Shown piece by piece: positions 8,781 to 18,306 of a DNA stretch of 64,000 bases. The DNA lies in NCBI GenBank assembly GCA_029246685.1, contig JAQWMR010000008.1, forward strand, positions 29,185 through 93,184. Reading direction: 5' to 3'. Numbering within the stretch: position 1 is the first letter of the stretch; each line of letters starts with the position of its first letter. The DNA is from Acidimicrobiales bacterium (GTDB lineage Bacteria; Actinomycetota; Acidimicrobiia; Acidimicrobiales; Aldehydirespiratoraceae). A program made the position numbers and the translations under genes. The notes beneath the pieces were generated by a model. That model made no database searches. It saw only the letters and a program-made list of their open reading frames with translations, and was not told the origin of the DNA.

Positions 8781-9945
8781 TCAGCTCACCGAGAACTCGG
8801 GCAGCTCGATCTCGCCCTCGCCGTTGGTCAGACCGGCGATGTAGGCCTCGAGCCAGACGATCTGCACCGCCTCGGCAATGAGGCCCGTGCGGGCAGCCGC
8901 GACATCGGACTCGGCGGCCGCCTTCGCATTGATGAGGGCCGTTGCCTGGACCGTCTCGAGGAACGACGAGCTGACGTCGAGCAGTTGGTCATAGCTCTTC
9001 TGGCTGAAGCCCTGGACGGACAGGCCGCCGCTCCAGACACCGCGGCCACGAGGGATAGCCGCGTCCTGCACCGGCAGTAGCTCCGCGACGAGCTCCGGAT
9101 CCGGCGGATCGTCACTGTTCAGCGCCGCTTGGAAGCCACGAGCTCAGGGAGAACCGCGAGCTTTGGCGTTGTGTAGACGCAGTCGAACAGCCCGCCGCAG
9201 TTGATCTAGAACTGGGGCGACGCTTCGACTCCCTCTGCGGCGCCTCGAGGATCTGGAGCATGTAGCCGCGGTTGTAGCCGAAGTTGTCGGTGATCCCGGG
9301 GGTCGGATCCTCGCCCTCGACGGCCGACAGGGTGTCAAAGAGCGCCGCGCGCGTTGCGGCCAGGATCGCGGCGTCGTCGCCGTCGATTGCGTCGAGGCGC
9401 GCCGTCGCTCGCTCGACAACTCCCGCGAAACCGTCCTCCGTCGGCGGCGAGGAGAACCCGACGAGCAGCGCCTCCGGTTGGGCGGCAGCGATCTCGCCGC
9501 GGAGCGAGCGGCCACCGAAGTAGCCCGAGAGGTGCAGCATCCACATGAGTTCCTGCTGCCGCTCGGGCGTTGTGCCGGCGAAGATCTCATCGAAGACCGT
9601 CACCGGCACGCTGCCGACGAGGAACCGTTCCATCTCCGGCTCCTCGCCATCGGCAAGGGACGCGACGTAGTCCTGGGCGAGCTCGTCGAGGGCGTCGGAG
9701 GCGGCGACGGACACATCGTTCTCCCAGAACGGATGGTCGAAAAGCGTGACGCCGACGGTCGTGGGCGCGGGCTCGGTCGTGGGTGGCTCCGTGTCTGTTG
9801 GCTCGGTATCGGTCGGTTCGGTGTCCGTCGGCTCGTCATCGGACGGCGCCGATGTTGTGGTCGACGGTTAGCCCGCCTCGTCGGATGCGTCGCCGCACCC
9901 GCCCGGAGGCACAGCAGCACCGGCAAGGACGGCGATATATCGCAT
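8781..9945 (-). pseudogene. Decayed secreted lipoprotein gene (nonsense codons and frameshifts)
   Basis: Reading from ATG 9945 gives a lipoprotein signal (RYIAVLAGAAVPPGGCGD) and a Thr/Pro/Asp linker with the repeat PTDTE. In-frame TAA at 9870-9868 interrupts codon 26. The same frame continues as a globular domain to about 9225. Similar-looking protein then continues in a second frame, which carries TAG at 9208-9206 and the segment INCGGLFDCVYTTPK and ends at a TGA near 9116. A third frame (NSDDPPDPELVAELLP) runs to the stop at 8781. Joined together these give one protein of about 385 residues. Function is unknown. A TAGTGT hexamer lies 7 nt before the ATG. The gene is convergent with the kinase gene and divergent from the acyl-CoA dehydrogenase. 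Confidence 0.75.
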
Positions 9946-10101
9946 GCCTTCGACACTATGCGCTGGCCTGTGGCCAATCACTCCGACGGCCTCGTCGACG
10001 GTTCGACCGGACGTACTCCGAGTCGTATGATCCGAACCCGACCCTACTGTCAGACGACCCGAGATACGGGCGTACTGGCGGTGCCGTTCGAGGGAGGCAT
10101 C

Positions 10102-11415
10102 GTGGCGATCGATTTCGACGTCGAGCCGGAGTTCCAGGAGAAGCTGGACTGGATCACCGAGTTCGTGAAGACGGAGGTCGAGCCGCTCGACCTCTACTTC
10201 CGAGGGGAGGTCTCGCCGTTCGACAAGAGCCACGAGGTCGCACAAGGGCTCGTCCGTCCGCTCCAGGAGACGGTCCGCGAACAGGGCCTCTGGGCCTGTC
10301 ATATCGGGCCCGAGCTCGGCGGCGGAGGTTACGGCCAAGTCAGCCTCGCCCTCATGAACGAGATTCTCGGTCGCTCCTCGTGGGCGCCCTCGGTGTTTGG
10401 CTGCCAGGCACCGGACTCGGGCAACGCCGAGGTCCTCGCCCACTACGGCACCGACGAGCAGAGAGAGCAATACCTCGCACCGCTCCTGCGCGGCGAGATC
10501 TCCACGACCTACGCGATGACCGAGCCGCAGGCCGGATCTGATCCGGGTCAGTTCACCTGTGCGGCGGTGCGCGATGGCGACGAGTGGGTCATCAACGGCG
10601 AGAAGTGGTTCGCGTCCAACTTCGTCTATGCCGAGTTCATGATCGTCATGCTGGTGACGAATCCGGACGTGCCGATCTACAAGGGCTCGTCGATGATGCT
10701 CGTGCCCAAGGACGCGCCCGGTCTCGAGCTCGTTCGCAACGTGCACCTCGGCAGCGGCTCGTCCGGCGACGACGCCGGCCACGCGTACCTGCGTTTCAAC
10801 GACGTCCGGGTTCCGGCCGACCACCTGCTCGGCGACGAAGGCTCCGGCTTCAAGATCGCGCAGACTCGTCTCGGCGGTGGCCGCGTCCACCACGGAATGC
10901 GCTCCGTCGGCATGGCCCAGCGGGCGCTCGACATGATGTGCGAGCGGGTGCTCTCACGCGAGACGAAGGGATCGCTAATCGGCGAGAAGCAGTCGATCCA
11001 GCACTGGGTCGCGGACTCCTGGGTGCAGATCCAGCAATTCCGACTCCAGGTGCTCCATACGGCGTGGCTAATCGACAAGGAGGGGGGCGACTACGCCAAG
11101 ATCCGCCAACACGTCGCCGGTGTGAAGGTCGCCACTCCGAAGGTCCTCCTCGATGTGGTGTACCGGGCGCTGCACGCCCACGGCTCACTCGGCGTCACGA
11201 ACGAGATGCCCCTGATCAGCATGTGGATGGCGGCGCCGGTGATGGGTATCGCCGACGGCCCCACCGAGGTGCACAAGGACACCATCGCGAAGACCGTGTT
11301 GAAGCAGTACACGCCGTACGAGGGGCTGTTCCCATCCCAGCACATCCCCACCCGTGCGGCCGAGGCCCGCTCGCATGTCGAAGCACGCATCGAGAACGAG
11401 ATCGCGAACCTGTGA
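10102..11415 (+). CDS. Acyl-CoA dehydrogenase (ACAD10/11- or LvaC-like)
   Basis: A 437-residue FAD-dependent acyl-CoA dehydrogenase with the usual helical N-domain, a beta domain carrying YAMTEPQAGSDP and VINGEKWFAS, and a C-terminal helical domain. GTG 10102 is preceded by a strong GAGGGAGG site, so the long open frame upstream of it (from 9478) is not coding. The sequence is closest in style to ACAD11-type dehydrogenases, in which the HYGTDEQREQYL and LLRGEIST segments are typical. It overlaps the MaoC-like gene (GTGA) and probably acts with it and with the APH-like kinase on an unusual acyl-CoA. Confidence 0.88.
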   Translation: MAIDFDVEPEFQEKLDWITEFVKTEVEPLDLYFRGEVSPFDKSHEVAQGLVRPLQETVREQGLWACHIGPELGGGGYGQVSLALMNEILGRSSWAPSVFGCQAPDSGNAEVLAHYGTDEQREQYLAPLLRGEISTTYAMTEPQAGSDPGQFTCAAVRDGDEWVINGEKWFASNFVYAEFMIVMLVTNPDVPIYKGSSMMLVPKDAPGLELVRNVHLGSGSSGDDAGHAYLRFNDVRVPADHLLGDEGSGFKIAQTRLGGGRVHHGMRSVGMAQRALDMMCERVLSRETKGSLIGEKQSIQHWVADSWVQIQQFRLQVLHTAWLIDKEGGDYAKIRQHVAGVKVATPKVLLDVVYRALHAHGSLGVTNEMPLISMWMAAPVMGIADGPTEVHKDTIAKTVLKQYTPYEGLFPSQHIPTRAAEARSHVEARIENEIANL

Positions 11416-12404
11416 TCCCGCTCGACGGCCCGTTCTACGACCAGCTCTCTGTGGGCCAGGAGCTCCCGCGCCAGCCGTCGATCACCCTCGACGACGGCAT
11501 GGCCGCGCTCTACCAGAGTTGGGTCGGTGAGCGCCTCCCAATGGCACTCGACGCAACGGTCTCCGAAGCCGTCACCGGGCGGCCCGGGCGGCTCGTGAGC
11601 GCCGGCTTGCTCATGCAACTGTCGATCGGGCTCAGCACCACGATCAGCCGCCGGGCGATCGCCAATCTCTTCTATCGGGACATTCGCATCCTGCGACCGG
11701 TCTTCATCGGCGACTCGATCGCCACCCAGGTGACGGTCGCCGCGCTGGCCGACGGATCGCACAAGAAAGGTCGACCCCGCAGGGGCAAGGTCCTCGTCGA
11801 CATCGCCACCACCGCCAACAACGAGAAGGCGATCGAGTACCAACGGTGCCCGATGCTGCCCCAGGCCGAGCACGACAATGCTCCTGAGCCAGACAGTGCC
11901 CCGGGCCACGCCGATGACCTCGGCGAGAGGGATGACCTCGACCTCGAGTCCTACGCCGCGCTCGTACCTGCGGAGTGGGACTTCGCGCCGCTCGGTCCGG
12001 CGACCGACTGGGCCGTCGGGGAGACCATCGTCGACCCGATGCGGGACATGATCGACAACGCGACCGGCATGGTCCGACTGACGCACAACCTCGCGATGGT
12101 GCATCGAGATGTCGAGACATCGCCCTATCCAGAGCGCCTCGTCTACGGCGGCCATGTCGTCGGCCTCGCTCAGGCGTCGCTGTCGCGGGTCCTGCCGGGG
12201 ATGGCAACCGTTGTGGGGTGGCACGGGTGCGACCACACGGGACCGGCGTTCGAGGGCGACCTGCTGTCGTTCTCGCATCACCTCGAAGCCGTGACTTCCG
12301 CCGGCTCCGGCCGAGCGTTCGCGGTCAACGTGGAGGGGTTCGCCCACCGTGACGACGAGAAAACCAAGATCCTCGACTGGACGCTCGTGGCGGTGGCGCC
12401 ATGA
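11412..12404 (+). CDS. Double hot-dog MaoC-like dehydratase/hydratase
   Basis: A 330-residue protein with two hot-dog segments: residues 1-150 (FYRDIRILRPVFIGDSI is the typical first-domain strand) and 180-330 (RLVYGGHVVGLAQASLSRVLPG). This is the layout of FAS1-like/MaoC acyl-CoA hydratases. The classical hydratase motif is not perfect, so thioesterase activity cannot be excluded. The GTG start overlaps the dehydrogenase stop and its own stop overlaps the next ATG, so translation is coupled through the operon. Confidence 0.75.
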   Translation: MIPLDGPFYDQLSVGQELPRQPSITLDDGMAALYQSWVGERLPMALDATVSEAVTGRPGRLVSAGLLMQLSIGLSTTISRRAIANLFYRDIRILRPVFIGDSIATQVTVAALADGSHKKGRPRRGKVLVDIATTANNEKAIEYQRCPMLPQAEHDNAPEPDSAPGHADDLGERDDLDLESYAALVPAEWDFAPLGPATDWAVGETIVDPMRDMIDNATGMVRLTHNLAMVHRDVETSPYPERLVYGGHVVGLAQASLSRVLPGMATVVGWHGCDHTGPAFEGDLLSFSHHLEAVTSAGSGRAFAVNVEGFAHRDDEKTKILDWTLVAVAP

Positions 12405-15358
12405 TGCGGCGGATCATCGTCGGACTCGTGGTGGCGCTTGCCGGAGCGGCGTGTTCCTCCGATGACCCGGCTCCCAGCGTGGATCTCGACGCGGACGGCA
12501 GCGACTCCGTCGTCGTCGCCGACGACTGCAGTTGGCCCATGTTCGGTCAGAACATCTCCCGTGACTTCCGCAGCTGCCAGACCGACCTCACGGCGGACAA
12601 CGTCGCCGACCTGCGTCCTGTGTGGTTCGTCAACACGTCAGACGTGGTCAGTGCATCGCCCGTCGTCGTGGACGGCCACCTCTACGTCGGTGACTGGTCG
12701 GGCGTGTTCTATGCGCTCGATGCCGAGACGGGCGAAGAGGTCTGGCGGTCGCAGTTGCGAGTCAACCCGCAGCAGTACGGCGGCCAGATCTCAGGAAGTG
12801 CCGCGTACCGATCCACGGCCGACGGCGACCAGTTGATCGTCGCGTCAGGCGACACCGTCTACGCACTCGACGCCGCAGACGGCTCCGAGGTCTGGTCCCA
12901 CATCGTCACGTCTGATGCCTTCGGCGAGGTTCTGGGCTCGCCGCTGGTCGTGGGCGACACCATCTTCCTCGGCTTCGATGCGCACGGCTCGCCGTTCCGG
13001 TCGGGTGCGCTGGCGTTGGACGCCAACACCGGTGAGGAGATCTGGTACTTCGACCCCGAGGGCGGCGTGCGAACCGGGTGCGGCGGTATCTGGGGCAGCC
13101 CGACGATCGATCTCGAGCGGGGCCTCCTGTTCGTCGGCACGGCCAACTGCCCGCCGAGTCGGGGCGGCTGGAACGAGTACTCCGAGGCCCTGATCGCGCT
13201 TGACGCCACGACGGGCGAACCGCAGTGGTCGTTCCAACCGCATCCCGAGAACGACCGCGACACGGACTTCGCAGGAGCCCCGAACCTGTTCACCACGGCC
13301 GACGGTCGAGATCTCATCGGGCTCGGCAACAAGGACGCGCACTACTACGCCGTCGACCGTGAGACCGGCGACCTCATCTGGGAGACCGAGGCGGCCGAAG
13401 AGGGCTTCATCCGACCCAACTTCGCGAGCGGCGGTTTCGTCGGGCCGGCTGCGGTCGGCGACGGCGTCGTCATCGGCGCCACCGCGGTGGGCGATTGCCC
13501 CTGCCTCCACGGGCTCGATGCGTCCACGGGAGAGATCCTCTGGCAGAACTCGCAGGTCGGGCCGAGCTACGCACCCACGACGATTGTGGGCGACCTCGCA
13601 TTCGCGGTGTCGGTCGACAGCGGTCTGCGCGCCGTGTCGGTGACGACCGGCGAGCTGCTGTGGGAGCAGACGCTGGCGGTGCCGTCCTCCGGCGGCGTCG
13701 CCAGCTTCGGCGACGACGTGTGGGCGGTCACCGGGTTCGTCGAGCCGGGGAGCGCTCCGTCCACGCGGAGCGGTATCTACCGATTCACCCTTGATCCGGA
13801 TGCAGGCCCCACGATCGAGATCGGCGCCGACGGCACCGAGAACGAAGAGCTCGAGCCAGGCGAGGCGCTGCGGCTCGTCGATCCGCCGGATCGCTGCGTC
13901 GTCGAGTCCTGCCCCATCGCATTCGGACTGAAGGACCCTCCGCCCGACGCGGATCCAGTGATCGAGATGAGGATCACCGCCGATCCGTTCTCCCTGACGG
14001 TGACGGCCACCGGGCTCGGTGACCCGGCCGGATGGATTCCCGAGGGCACGGCGACTGCGGGGGTCGGCGCGAGCGTCTACGGCGTCATGATCTCCGAGCG
14101 CGACGACAATCCGAACGGCGGGTTCGTGTGCATCCTCGACGAAAGCGGCACCTGCACGGGCAGCACGGTTCCGAACCCCGGCGCTTCCTACAGCCGGATC
14201 AGCATCCTCGCCCTGGTCAATGTCGACGTCGTTCCTGACGCGCTCGACGGGTTCAACCGCCTGGTCGAGACGATCTCGTTCAACCCACCGCTGCAGACCG
14301 AAGTGGTCGGCGCCGGTACGGCCGACCGGGCGGGTGGCGGCGAGGTCGTGTTCTCGGGCCAGGGCAACGACCTCGTTCTCTACACGCTTGACGGCGAACG
14401 CCAGCAGGTCATCACCAACGCCGGCGAGGACCCCGAGAACGGCCGCGACATCAACGCCCAGATATGTTTCCTCGACGAGACCCACTTCATCGCCGGCGAG
14501 GACACCGGTCAGCCGGTCAAGATCCCGGGTTGGGGCATCTTCCGTCTGGATGGCGATCGCATCGGTGAGTTCACCGCAACGCAGGTGGGCAAGCTCGTGC
14601 CCACGTACCAACCGGCCGACTCGCAGCCGGAGATGTTCGGCTGCGGCGTGTTGCCAGACGGCCGGGTGGTGTTGACCGACGTCGGCAACCAGGCCACGGG
14701 CCCGGGTACCGGGCAGCTGATGCTCTTCTTCCCGCCGACCCTCGGTGACGTGTCGAGTTATCGCGGCGAGATCACCGCTCACTGCAAGCTCGACATCGAG
14801 ATCGCGACCGCGCAGTCGATCGCGATCGACAGCGACACCGTTCTCGTCGCCGCGGCCCGGGGGCCGGGCGTCACGCGCTACTCGGACCTGCCGCTCTCCC
14901 ACGACGGGTGCTCTGGCGATCTCTGCGTCGGGTGTGACCAGTTCGCCACACCGACCACCGAGCTGTTCATCGACCCGGCCGACGGTGGTCTCGGCATCGC
15001 CAACGGAATCGTGCAGAGCCCGGCGGGCGGTTGGTACGTCTCGTCCGTTCTCACCGGCCGGATCAACGAGTACGACGCCGATGGTGCGTTCGTGCGCGTG
15101 ATCCTCGAGCCGCCGGACGGCGAAACGCTCGGCCCCGAAACGTTCTCCACGGGGACGCCCAATGGCCTCGCGGTCACCGACGACGGCACGCTCTGGTACG
15201 CCGACCTCGCGATCCTGGTGCGCGAGAACGGCAGCATCGGGCCTGGCAACGCCATGGGCACCGTGCGCGCCATCCGCTTCGTCGACGGCGAGCCACGGCC
15301 GCCGGAGATCATCGAGGACGGTCTCCGCTTCCCCGACGCCTTGGGGGTGCTGCCATGA
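12401..15358 (+). CDS. PQQ-like beta-propeller lipoprotein with second propeller-like C-terminal half
   Basis: A 985-residue secreted lipoprotein: the signal peptide ends in the lipobox LAGAAC and an acidic spacer follows. Residues 45-460 contain repeated PQQ-type blades (LYVGDWSGVFYALDAETGEEVW and close variants ending DxxTGExxW). After a linker around residues 470-640, the C-terminal half has strand repeats resembling SMP-30/NHL-like propellers (PNGLAVTDDGTLWYADL). Polyvinyl-alcohol-dehydrogenase-like proteins share the first half. No heme-binding CxxCH is seen. It sits inside an operon of CoA enzymes, so oxidation of an external precursor is possible but speculative. It starts at ATG 12401, overlapping the upstream stop. 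Confidence 0.75.
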   Translation: MMRRIIVGLVVALAGAACSSDDPAPSVDLDADGSDSVVVADDCSWPMFGQNISRDFRSCQTDLTADNVADLRPVWFVNTSDVVSASPVVVDGHLYVGDWSGVFYALDAETGEEVWRSQLRVNPQQYGGQISGSAAYRSTADGDQLIVASGDTVYALDAADGSEVWSHIVTSDAFGEVLGSPLVVGDTIFLGFDAHGSPFRSGALALDANTGEEIWYFDPEGGVRTGCGGIWGSPTIDLERGLLFVGTANCPPSRGGWNEYSEALIALDATTGEPQWSFQPHPENDRDTDFAGAPNLFTTADGRDLIGLGNKDAHYYAVDRETGDLIWETEAAEEGFIRPNFASGGFVGPAAVGDGVVIGATAVGDCPCLHGLDASTGEILWQNSQVGPSYAPTTIVGDLAFAVSVDSGLRAVSVTTGELLWEQTLAVPSSGGVASFGDDVWAVTGFVEPGSAPSTRSGIYRFTLDPDAGPTIEIGADGTENEELEPGEALRLVDPPDRCVVESCPIAFGLKDPPPDADPVIEMRITADPFSLTVTATGLGDPAGWIPEGTATAGVGASVYGVMISERDDNPNGGFVCILDESGTCTGSTVPNPGASYSRISILALVNVDVVPDALDGFNRLVETISFNPPLQTEVVGAGTADRAGGGEVVFSGQGNDLVLYTLDGERQQVITNAGEDPENGRDINAQICFLDETHFIAGEDTGQPVKIPGWGIFRLDGDRIGEFTATQVGKLVPTYQPADSQPEMFGCGVLPDGRVVLTDVGNQATGPGTGQLMLFFPPTLGDVSSYRGEITAHCKLDIEIATAQSIAIDSDTVLVAAARGPGVTRYSDLPLSHDGCSGDLCVGCDQFATPTTELFIDPADGGLGIANGIVQSPAGGWYVSSVLTGRINEYDADGAFVRVILEPPDGETLGPETFSTGTPNGLAVTDDGTLWYADLAILVRENGSIGPGNAMGTVRAIRFVDGEPRPPEIIEDGLRFPDALGVLP

Positions 15359-16197
15359 CCCCGCCCACGACTGACCACCGGGCGATCGACCTCTGGGTCA
15401 ACGTCAACATGGGCGACAACATCCCCGCCGAGTTCCTCCAGCGAGTGAAAGAGGACTACTTCAAGGGCGGCGACGACTTCTTCCGCTCACTCGACGTCGA
15501 TGAGTGCATCGCCGAGATGGACGAGGCCGGCGTGGAGCGGGCTGTCATCTCGACGAGCGTGAAGAACCCCGAGCCGCGGGTGCTCGACTTCGTGACGCAG
15601 CGCCCGGACCGGTTCTCGCTGGCTGCCTACGTCCGCCCCCAGAAGCTGATGCGCGAGCTCTGGCTGCTGGAGGACATGGTCAACGAGTTCCCGGTGACGA
15701 TGGCGCGGGTCGTGCCCTTCGACATCGACGTGGCGCCGAGCGACGCGATCTACTACCCGCTCTATGCGAAGTGCGTCGAGCTCGATCTTCCGTTGTCGAT
15801 CAACACGGGACTTCCCGGCCCACCGGTGCCGGGCGAGTGCCAGGACCCGATCCATCTCGATCGAGTCTGTTACCGGTTCCCGGAGCTGCGCCTCTGCATG
15901 GCCCACGGCGCTGACCCGTGGTGGTCGACAGCCATCCGGTTGATGATCAAGTACAGCAACCTCCGGCTGATGACGTCGGCCTACTCGCCGAAGCACTTTC
16001 CGCCTGAGCTCATCCACTTCATGAACACCCGCGGGCAGAACCGGGTGATGATGGCAAGCGACCACCCAGTGCTCCCGATGCAACGGGTGATAGCTGAAGC
16101 CGAGCAGCTCGATCTTCGGGACGGCGTGCTCGAGAAGTTCCTCCGGACGAATGCGGACGACTTCTTCTTCCGGGACCGACGACCACCGCGGGGTTGA
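15355..16197 (+). CDS. Amidohydrolase (PF04909-type TIM barrel)
   Basis: A 280-residue amidohydrolase-2 family protein related to ACMSD and other decarboxylases or hydrolases. Family features include LPGPPVPGE in the middle, an ELRLCMAHGADPWW strand carrying a candidate metal-binding His, and a terminal MMASDHP with the conserved Asp. The N-terminal HxH metal motif is absent (DLWVNVNMGD occupies that place), so metal use is uncertain. ATG 15355 overlaps the upstream stop. It is a paralogue of the protein at 28732-29649, which has the same layout. Confidence 0.75.
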   Translation: MTPPTTDHRAIDLWVNVNMGDNIPAEFLQRVKEDYFKGGDDFFRSLDVDECIAEMDEAGVERAVISTSVKNPEPRVLDFVTQRPDRFSLAAYVRPQKLMRELWLLEDMVNEFPVTMARVVPFDIDVAPSDAIYYPLYAKCVELDLPLSINTGLPGPPVPGECQDPIHLDRVCYRFPELRLCMAHGADPWWSTAIRLMIKYSNLRLMTSAYSPKHFPPELIHFMNTRGQNRVMMASDHPVLPMQRVIAEAEQLDLRDGVLEKFLRTNADDFFFRDRRPPRG

Positions 16198-16229
16198 CAC
16201 GCTCGCGCCGCGACCTGAGCGATGCGCCC

Positions 16230-16997
16230 TCAGCGATCTACTGGTCTGAATGTTGCGACTTCGATGAGCGCGACGTCGCCGCCGAGGTCGGCGTCGAGAG
16301 CGGCCACGAACTCGTCGTGGTGCGGTTCCACCTGGTTCAGCAGGACGACGAATTGCGCGCCGACAGGGCGGCCCTTCTGCGTGCCGTTCGGGCTGCCCAG
16401 AACCGCCGCCAGCCGCGCCGCGGTCAAGCGGTCGCCGACCGCGCAGTTCGCGACCGCGGCCACCTCCTCAGGGCGGTGGCACACGTCGGCGATCACGCCA
16501 TCGAACGCAGCGGCGCCGACACATCCCACGAGCAGCGACGTCGACGCCGGGACGACCGGTTCGTGCGCCGCCGGTGCCTTGAACGGTCGACGTCTCGATC
16601 CGTCCGCCTCGATCACCACATGATCGACGAAGTTCGACCATCGATCGCACGTCGCCGAGCCGACGCCGAGGGCGCGATGATCGTCGATGCCGGCCCACAC
16701 GAGGGCGACGCCATCGCGGCCCAACTGCGACACCAGAACGTCGTCCGAGGGGTCGAGCAGCGGGTCGAATCCCTCGGCGCGATCAGCGCCCATCTTGGTC
16801 GTCGTGGTGAGCACTCGGGTACCCGAGAGCTGGCGGCCGAGGGCGAACAACGCAGTCGTCTTGCCGCCACCGCCGACAAGGGAAACGACGCTCGCGTCGC
16901 CAATGTCCAGCGCTCGTGCGAGCCCATCGATCTCGATCGCTTGACGCACGCTCGCAGCCCCCCAGAAATTGTCGCCCGACGAGTTGACAGACGGCAC
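16230..16997 (-). CDS. yqeC: Selenium cofactor biosynthesis protein YqeC
   Basis: A 255-residue protein with a glycine-rich P-loop (SLVGGGGKTT, residues 39-48), TTTTKMG at about 64-70, and the family signature VIEADGSRRRPFKAPAAHEP at residues 128-147. These are diagnostic of YqeC, a protein genetically linked to the labile selenium cofactor of Se-dependent molybdenum hydroxylases such as xanthine dehydrogenase and purine hydroxylase. Start GTG 16997 gives a normal length. It is divergent from the BMP-type nucleoside importer, an interesting neighbour because purines are substrates of those hydroxylases. No selD, selA or hydroxylase is in the window. Confidence 0.88.
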   Translation of the reverse strand: MPSVNSSGDNFWGAASVRQAIEIDGLARALDIGDASVVSLVGGGGKTTALFALGRQLSGTRVLTTTTKMGADRAEGFDPLLDPSDDVLVSQLGRDGVALVWAGIDDHRALGVGSATCDRWSNFVDHVVIEADGSRRRPFKAPAAHEPVVPASTSLLVGCVGAAAFDGVIADVCHRPEEVAAVANCAVGDRLTAARLAAVLGSPNGTQKGRPVGAQFVVLLNQVEPHHDEFVAALDADLGGDVALIEVATFRPVDR

Positions 16998-17043
16998 TGA
17001 TCACCTAAGTTTCGATCGAATTCACCTCGGAGAGGAACATCTC

Positions 17044-18306
17044 ATGAAACAACGACTTCTGCTCGTCCTATCCATCCTGCTCAGCTTTACGTTGATCACC
17101 GCTGCGTGTGGTGACGACGAGAGCACAGACACTGCCGACCCAGTCGACAACGGCGACTCAGGTGACAGCGGCGATGGTGGTGACGGCGGCGACGACGGCG
17201 ACGGTGACGGCGACGAGTGTTCGCGTACCGGCACGGTGGCCGCGCCCGTCAAGCCCGACGACACCACGAGCGAAGTCGACGCAAGCGGCGTGACCGCAGC
17301 ATTCGTCTACCTCACGGATCCCGGCGACGCCGGTTGGACGTGGGCCCACAACCGCGGCGCCGAACAGGCTGCCGCGGCAACCGGCGCAACGCTGCTGACG
17401 GTCGACAACATCGCCGAAGGCAGCCCGGAGTTCGAGCAATCGGTTCGTGACTTCATCGCCGATGGTGCCAACGCCGTCTTCGCGACGAGCTTCGGCTACA
17501 TGGACGCCATGGAGACCCTGTCGGGCGAGTTCCCCGACGTGGACTTCTTCCACGCGACCGGCTTCAAGGCCAACGACACCAACTTCGGCAACTACTTCGG
17601 CCGGGTCTACCAGGCCCGCTACCTGACCGGCCTCGCCGCCGGTGCGGCATCGGCCAGCGGCAACATCGGCTACGTCGCGGCGTTCCCGATTCCGGAAGTC
17701 ATCCGTGGCATCAATGCGTTCACCCTCGGTGTGCGTGAGGCCAACCCGGACGCAACCGTGACCGTCAACTGGACGTCCACCTGGTTCGACCCTGCAGTCG
17801 AAGGTGAAGCCGCCCAGGCCCTGCTGGACGGCGGCGCCGACGTGCTCGCCATGCATCAGGACTCCACGGCCGCCGGTGAGCGCGCCGAGGCCGCCTGTGC
17901 CCGCTGGGTGTCGTACAACTCCGACATGAGCGAGTTCGCTCCCAACGCCTACCTGGCCTCGGCCATCTGGAACTGGGGCGCCTACTACGCCGACGCCATC
18001 GAGTCCGTCGCTGACGGTTCGTTCGCCGGCGGCGGCAACTGGCCCGGCATGGAGACCGGTCTCGTCCAGATCGGCTCGCTGGCTGACGACGTGTCCGACG
18101 CGACCCGTACCCTCATCGACGAGCGGTCCGCCGCGATGATCGATGGCTCGTGGGATCCGTTCACCGGCCCGATCAACGATCAGGACGGCAACCTCGTCAT
18201 CGCTGACGGTGATGTCCCGCCGGACTTCGGCGCCGACGAAGAGGGCCGCTCGCTCCTCGACCAGAACTGGTTCGTCGAAGGCGTGATCGGTTCGGCTGGC
18301 GGGTGA
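17044..18306 (+). CDS. BMP-family substrate-binding lipoprotein of nucleoside-type ABC importer
   Basis: A 420-residue lipoprotein: signal peptide with lipobox LITAAC at residues 18-23, an Asp/Gly/Ser-rich low-complexity linker (about 30-60), then a PnrA/BMP domain. Recognisable elements include VYLTDPGDAGWTWAHNRG, a GNYFGRVYQARYLTGLAAG helix and GNIGYVAAFPIPEVIRGINA. Family members bind purine nucleosides or related ligands. ATG 17044 is preceded by GGAGAGGAAC, which rules out the longer upstream frame. It is first gene of a five-gene operon with overlapping stops and starts. Confidence 0.9.
   Translation: MKQRLLLVLSILLSFTLITAACGDDESTDTADPVDNGDSGDSGDGGDGGDDGDGDGDECSRTGTVAAPVKPDDTTSEVDASGVTAAFVYLTDPGDAGWTWAHNRGAEQAAAATGATLLTVDNIAEGSPEFEQSVRDFIADGANAVFATSFGYMDAMETLSGEFPDVDFFHATGFKANDTNFGNYFGRVYQARYLTGLAAGAASASGNIGYVAAFPIPEVIRGINAFTLGVREANPDATVTVNWTSTWFDPAVEGEAAQALLDGGADVLAMHQDSTAAGERAEAACARWVSYNSDMSEFAPNAYLASAIWNWGAYYADAIESVADGSFAGGGNWPGMETGLVQIGSLADDVSDATRTLIDERSAAMIDGSWDPFTGPINDQDGNLVIADGDVPPDFGADEEGRSLLDQNWFVEGVIGSAGG

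Noticed and set aside
9112..9120. TGA in the lipoprotein remnant as another selenocysteine codon.
   Set aside because: The continuation is in a different frame, other lesions are present, and the position is not a redox site.
12845..14902. Long minus-strand open frame (685 codons) opposite the propeller lipoprotein.
   Set aside because: It is a shadow of a high-GC3 gene: repetitive Arg/Val/Asp composition, no recognisable domain, and the plus strand has signal peptide and propeller motifs. The same applies to minus frames opposite the ABC ATPase at 18303 and the beta-oxidation genes.
17140..17220. Asp/Gly repeat in the BMP lipoprotein as a calcium-binding (RTX-like) element.
   Set aside because: No nonapeptide periodicity; it is an acidic low-complexity linker after a lipobox.
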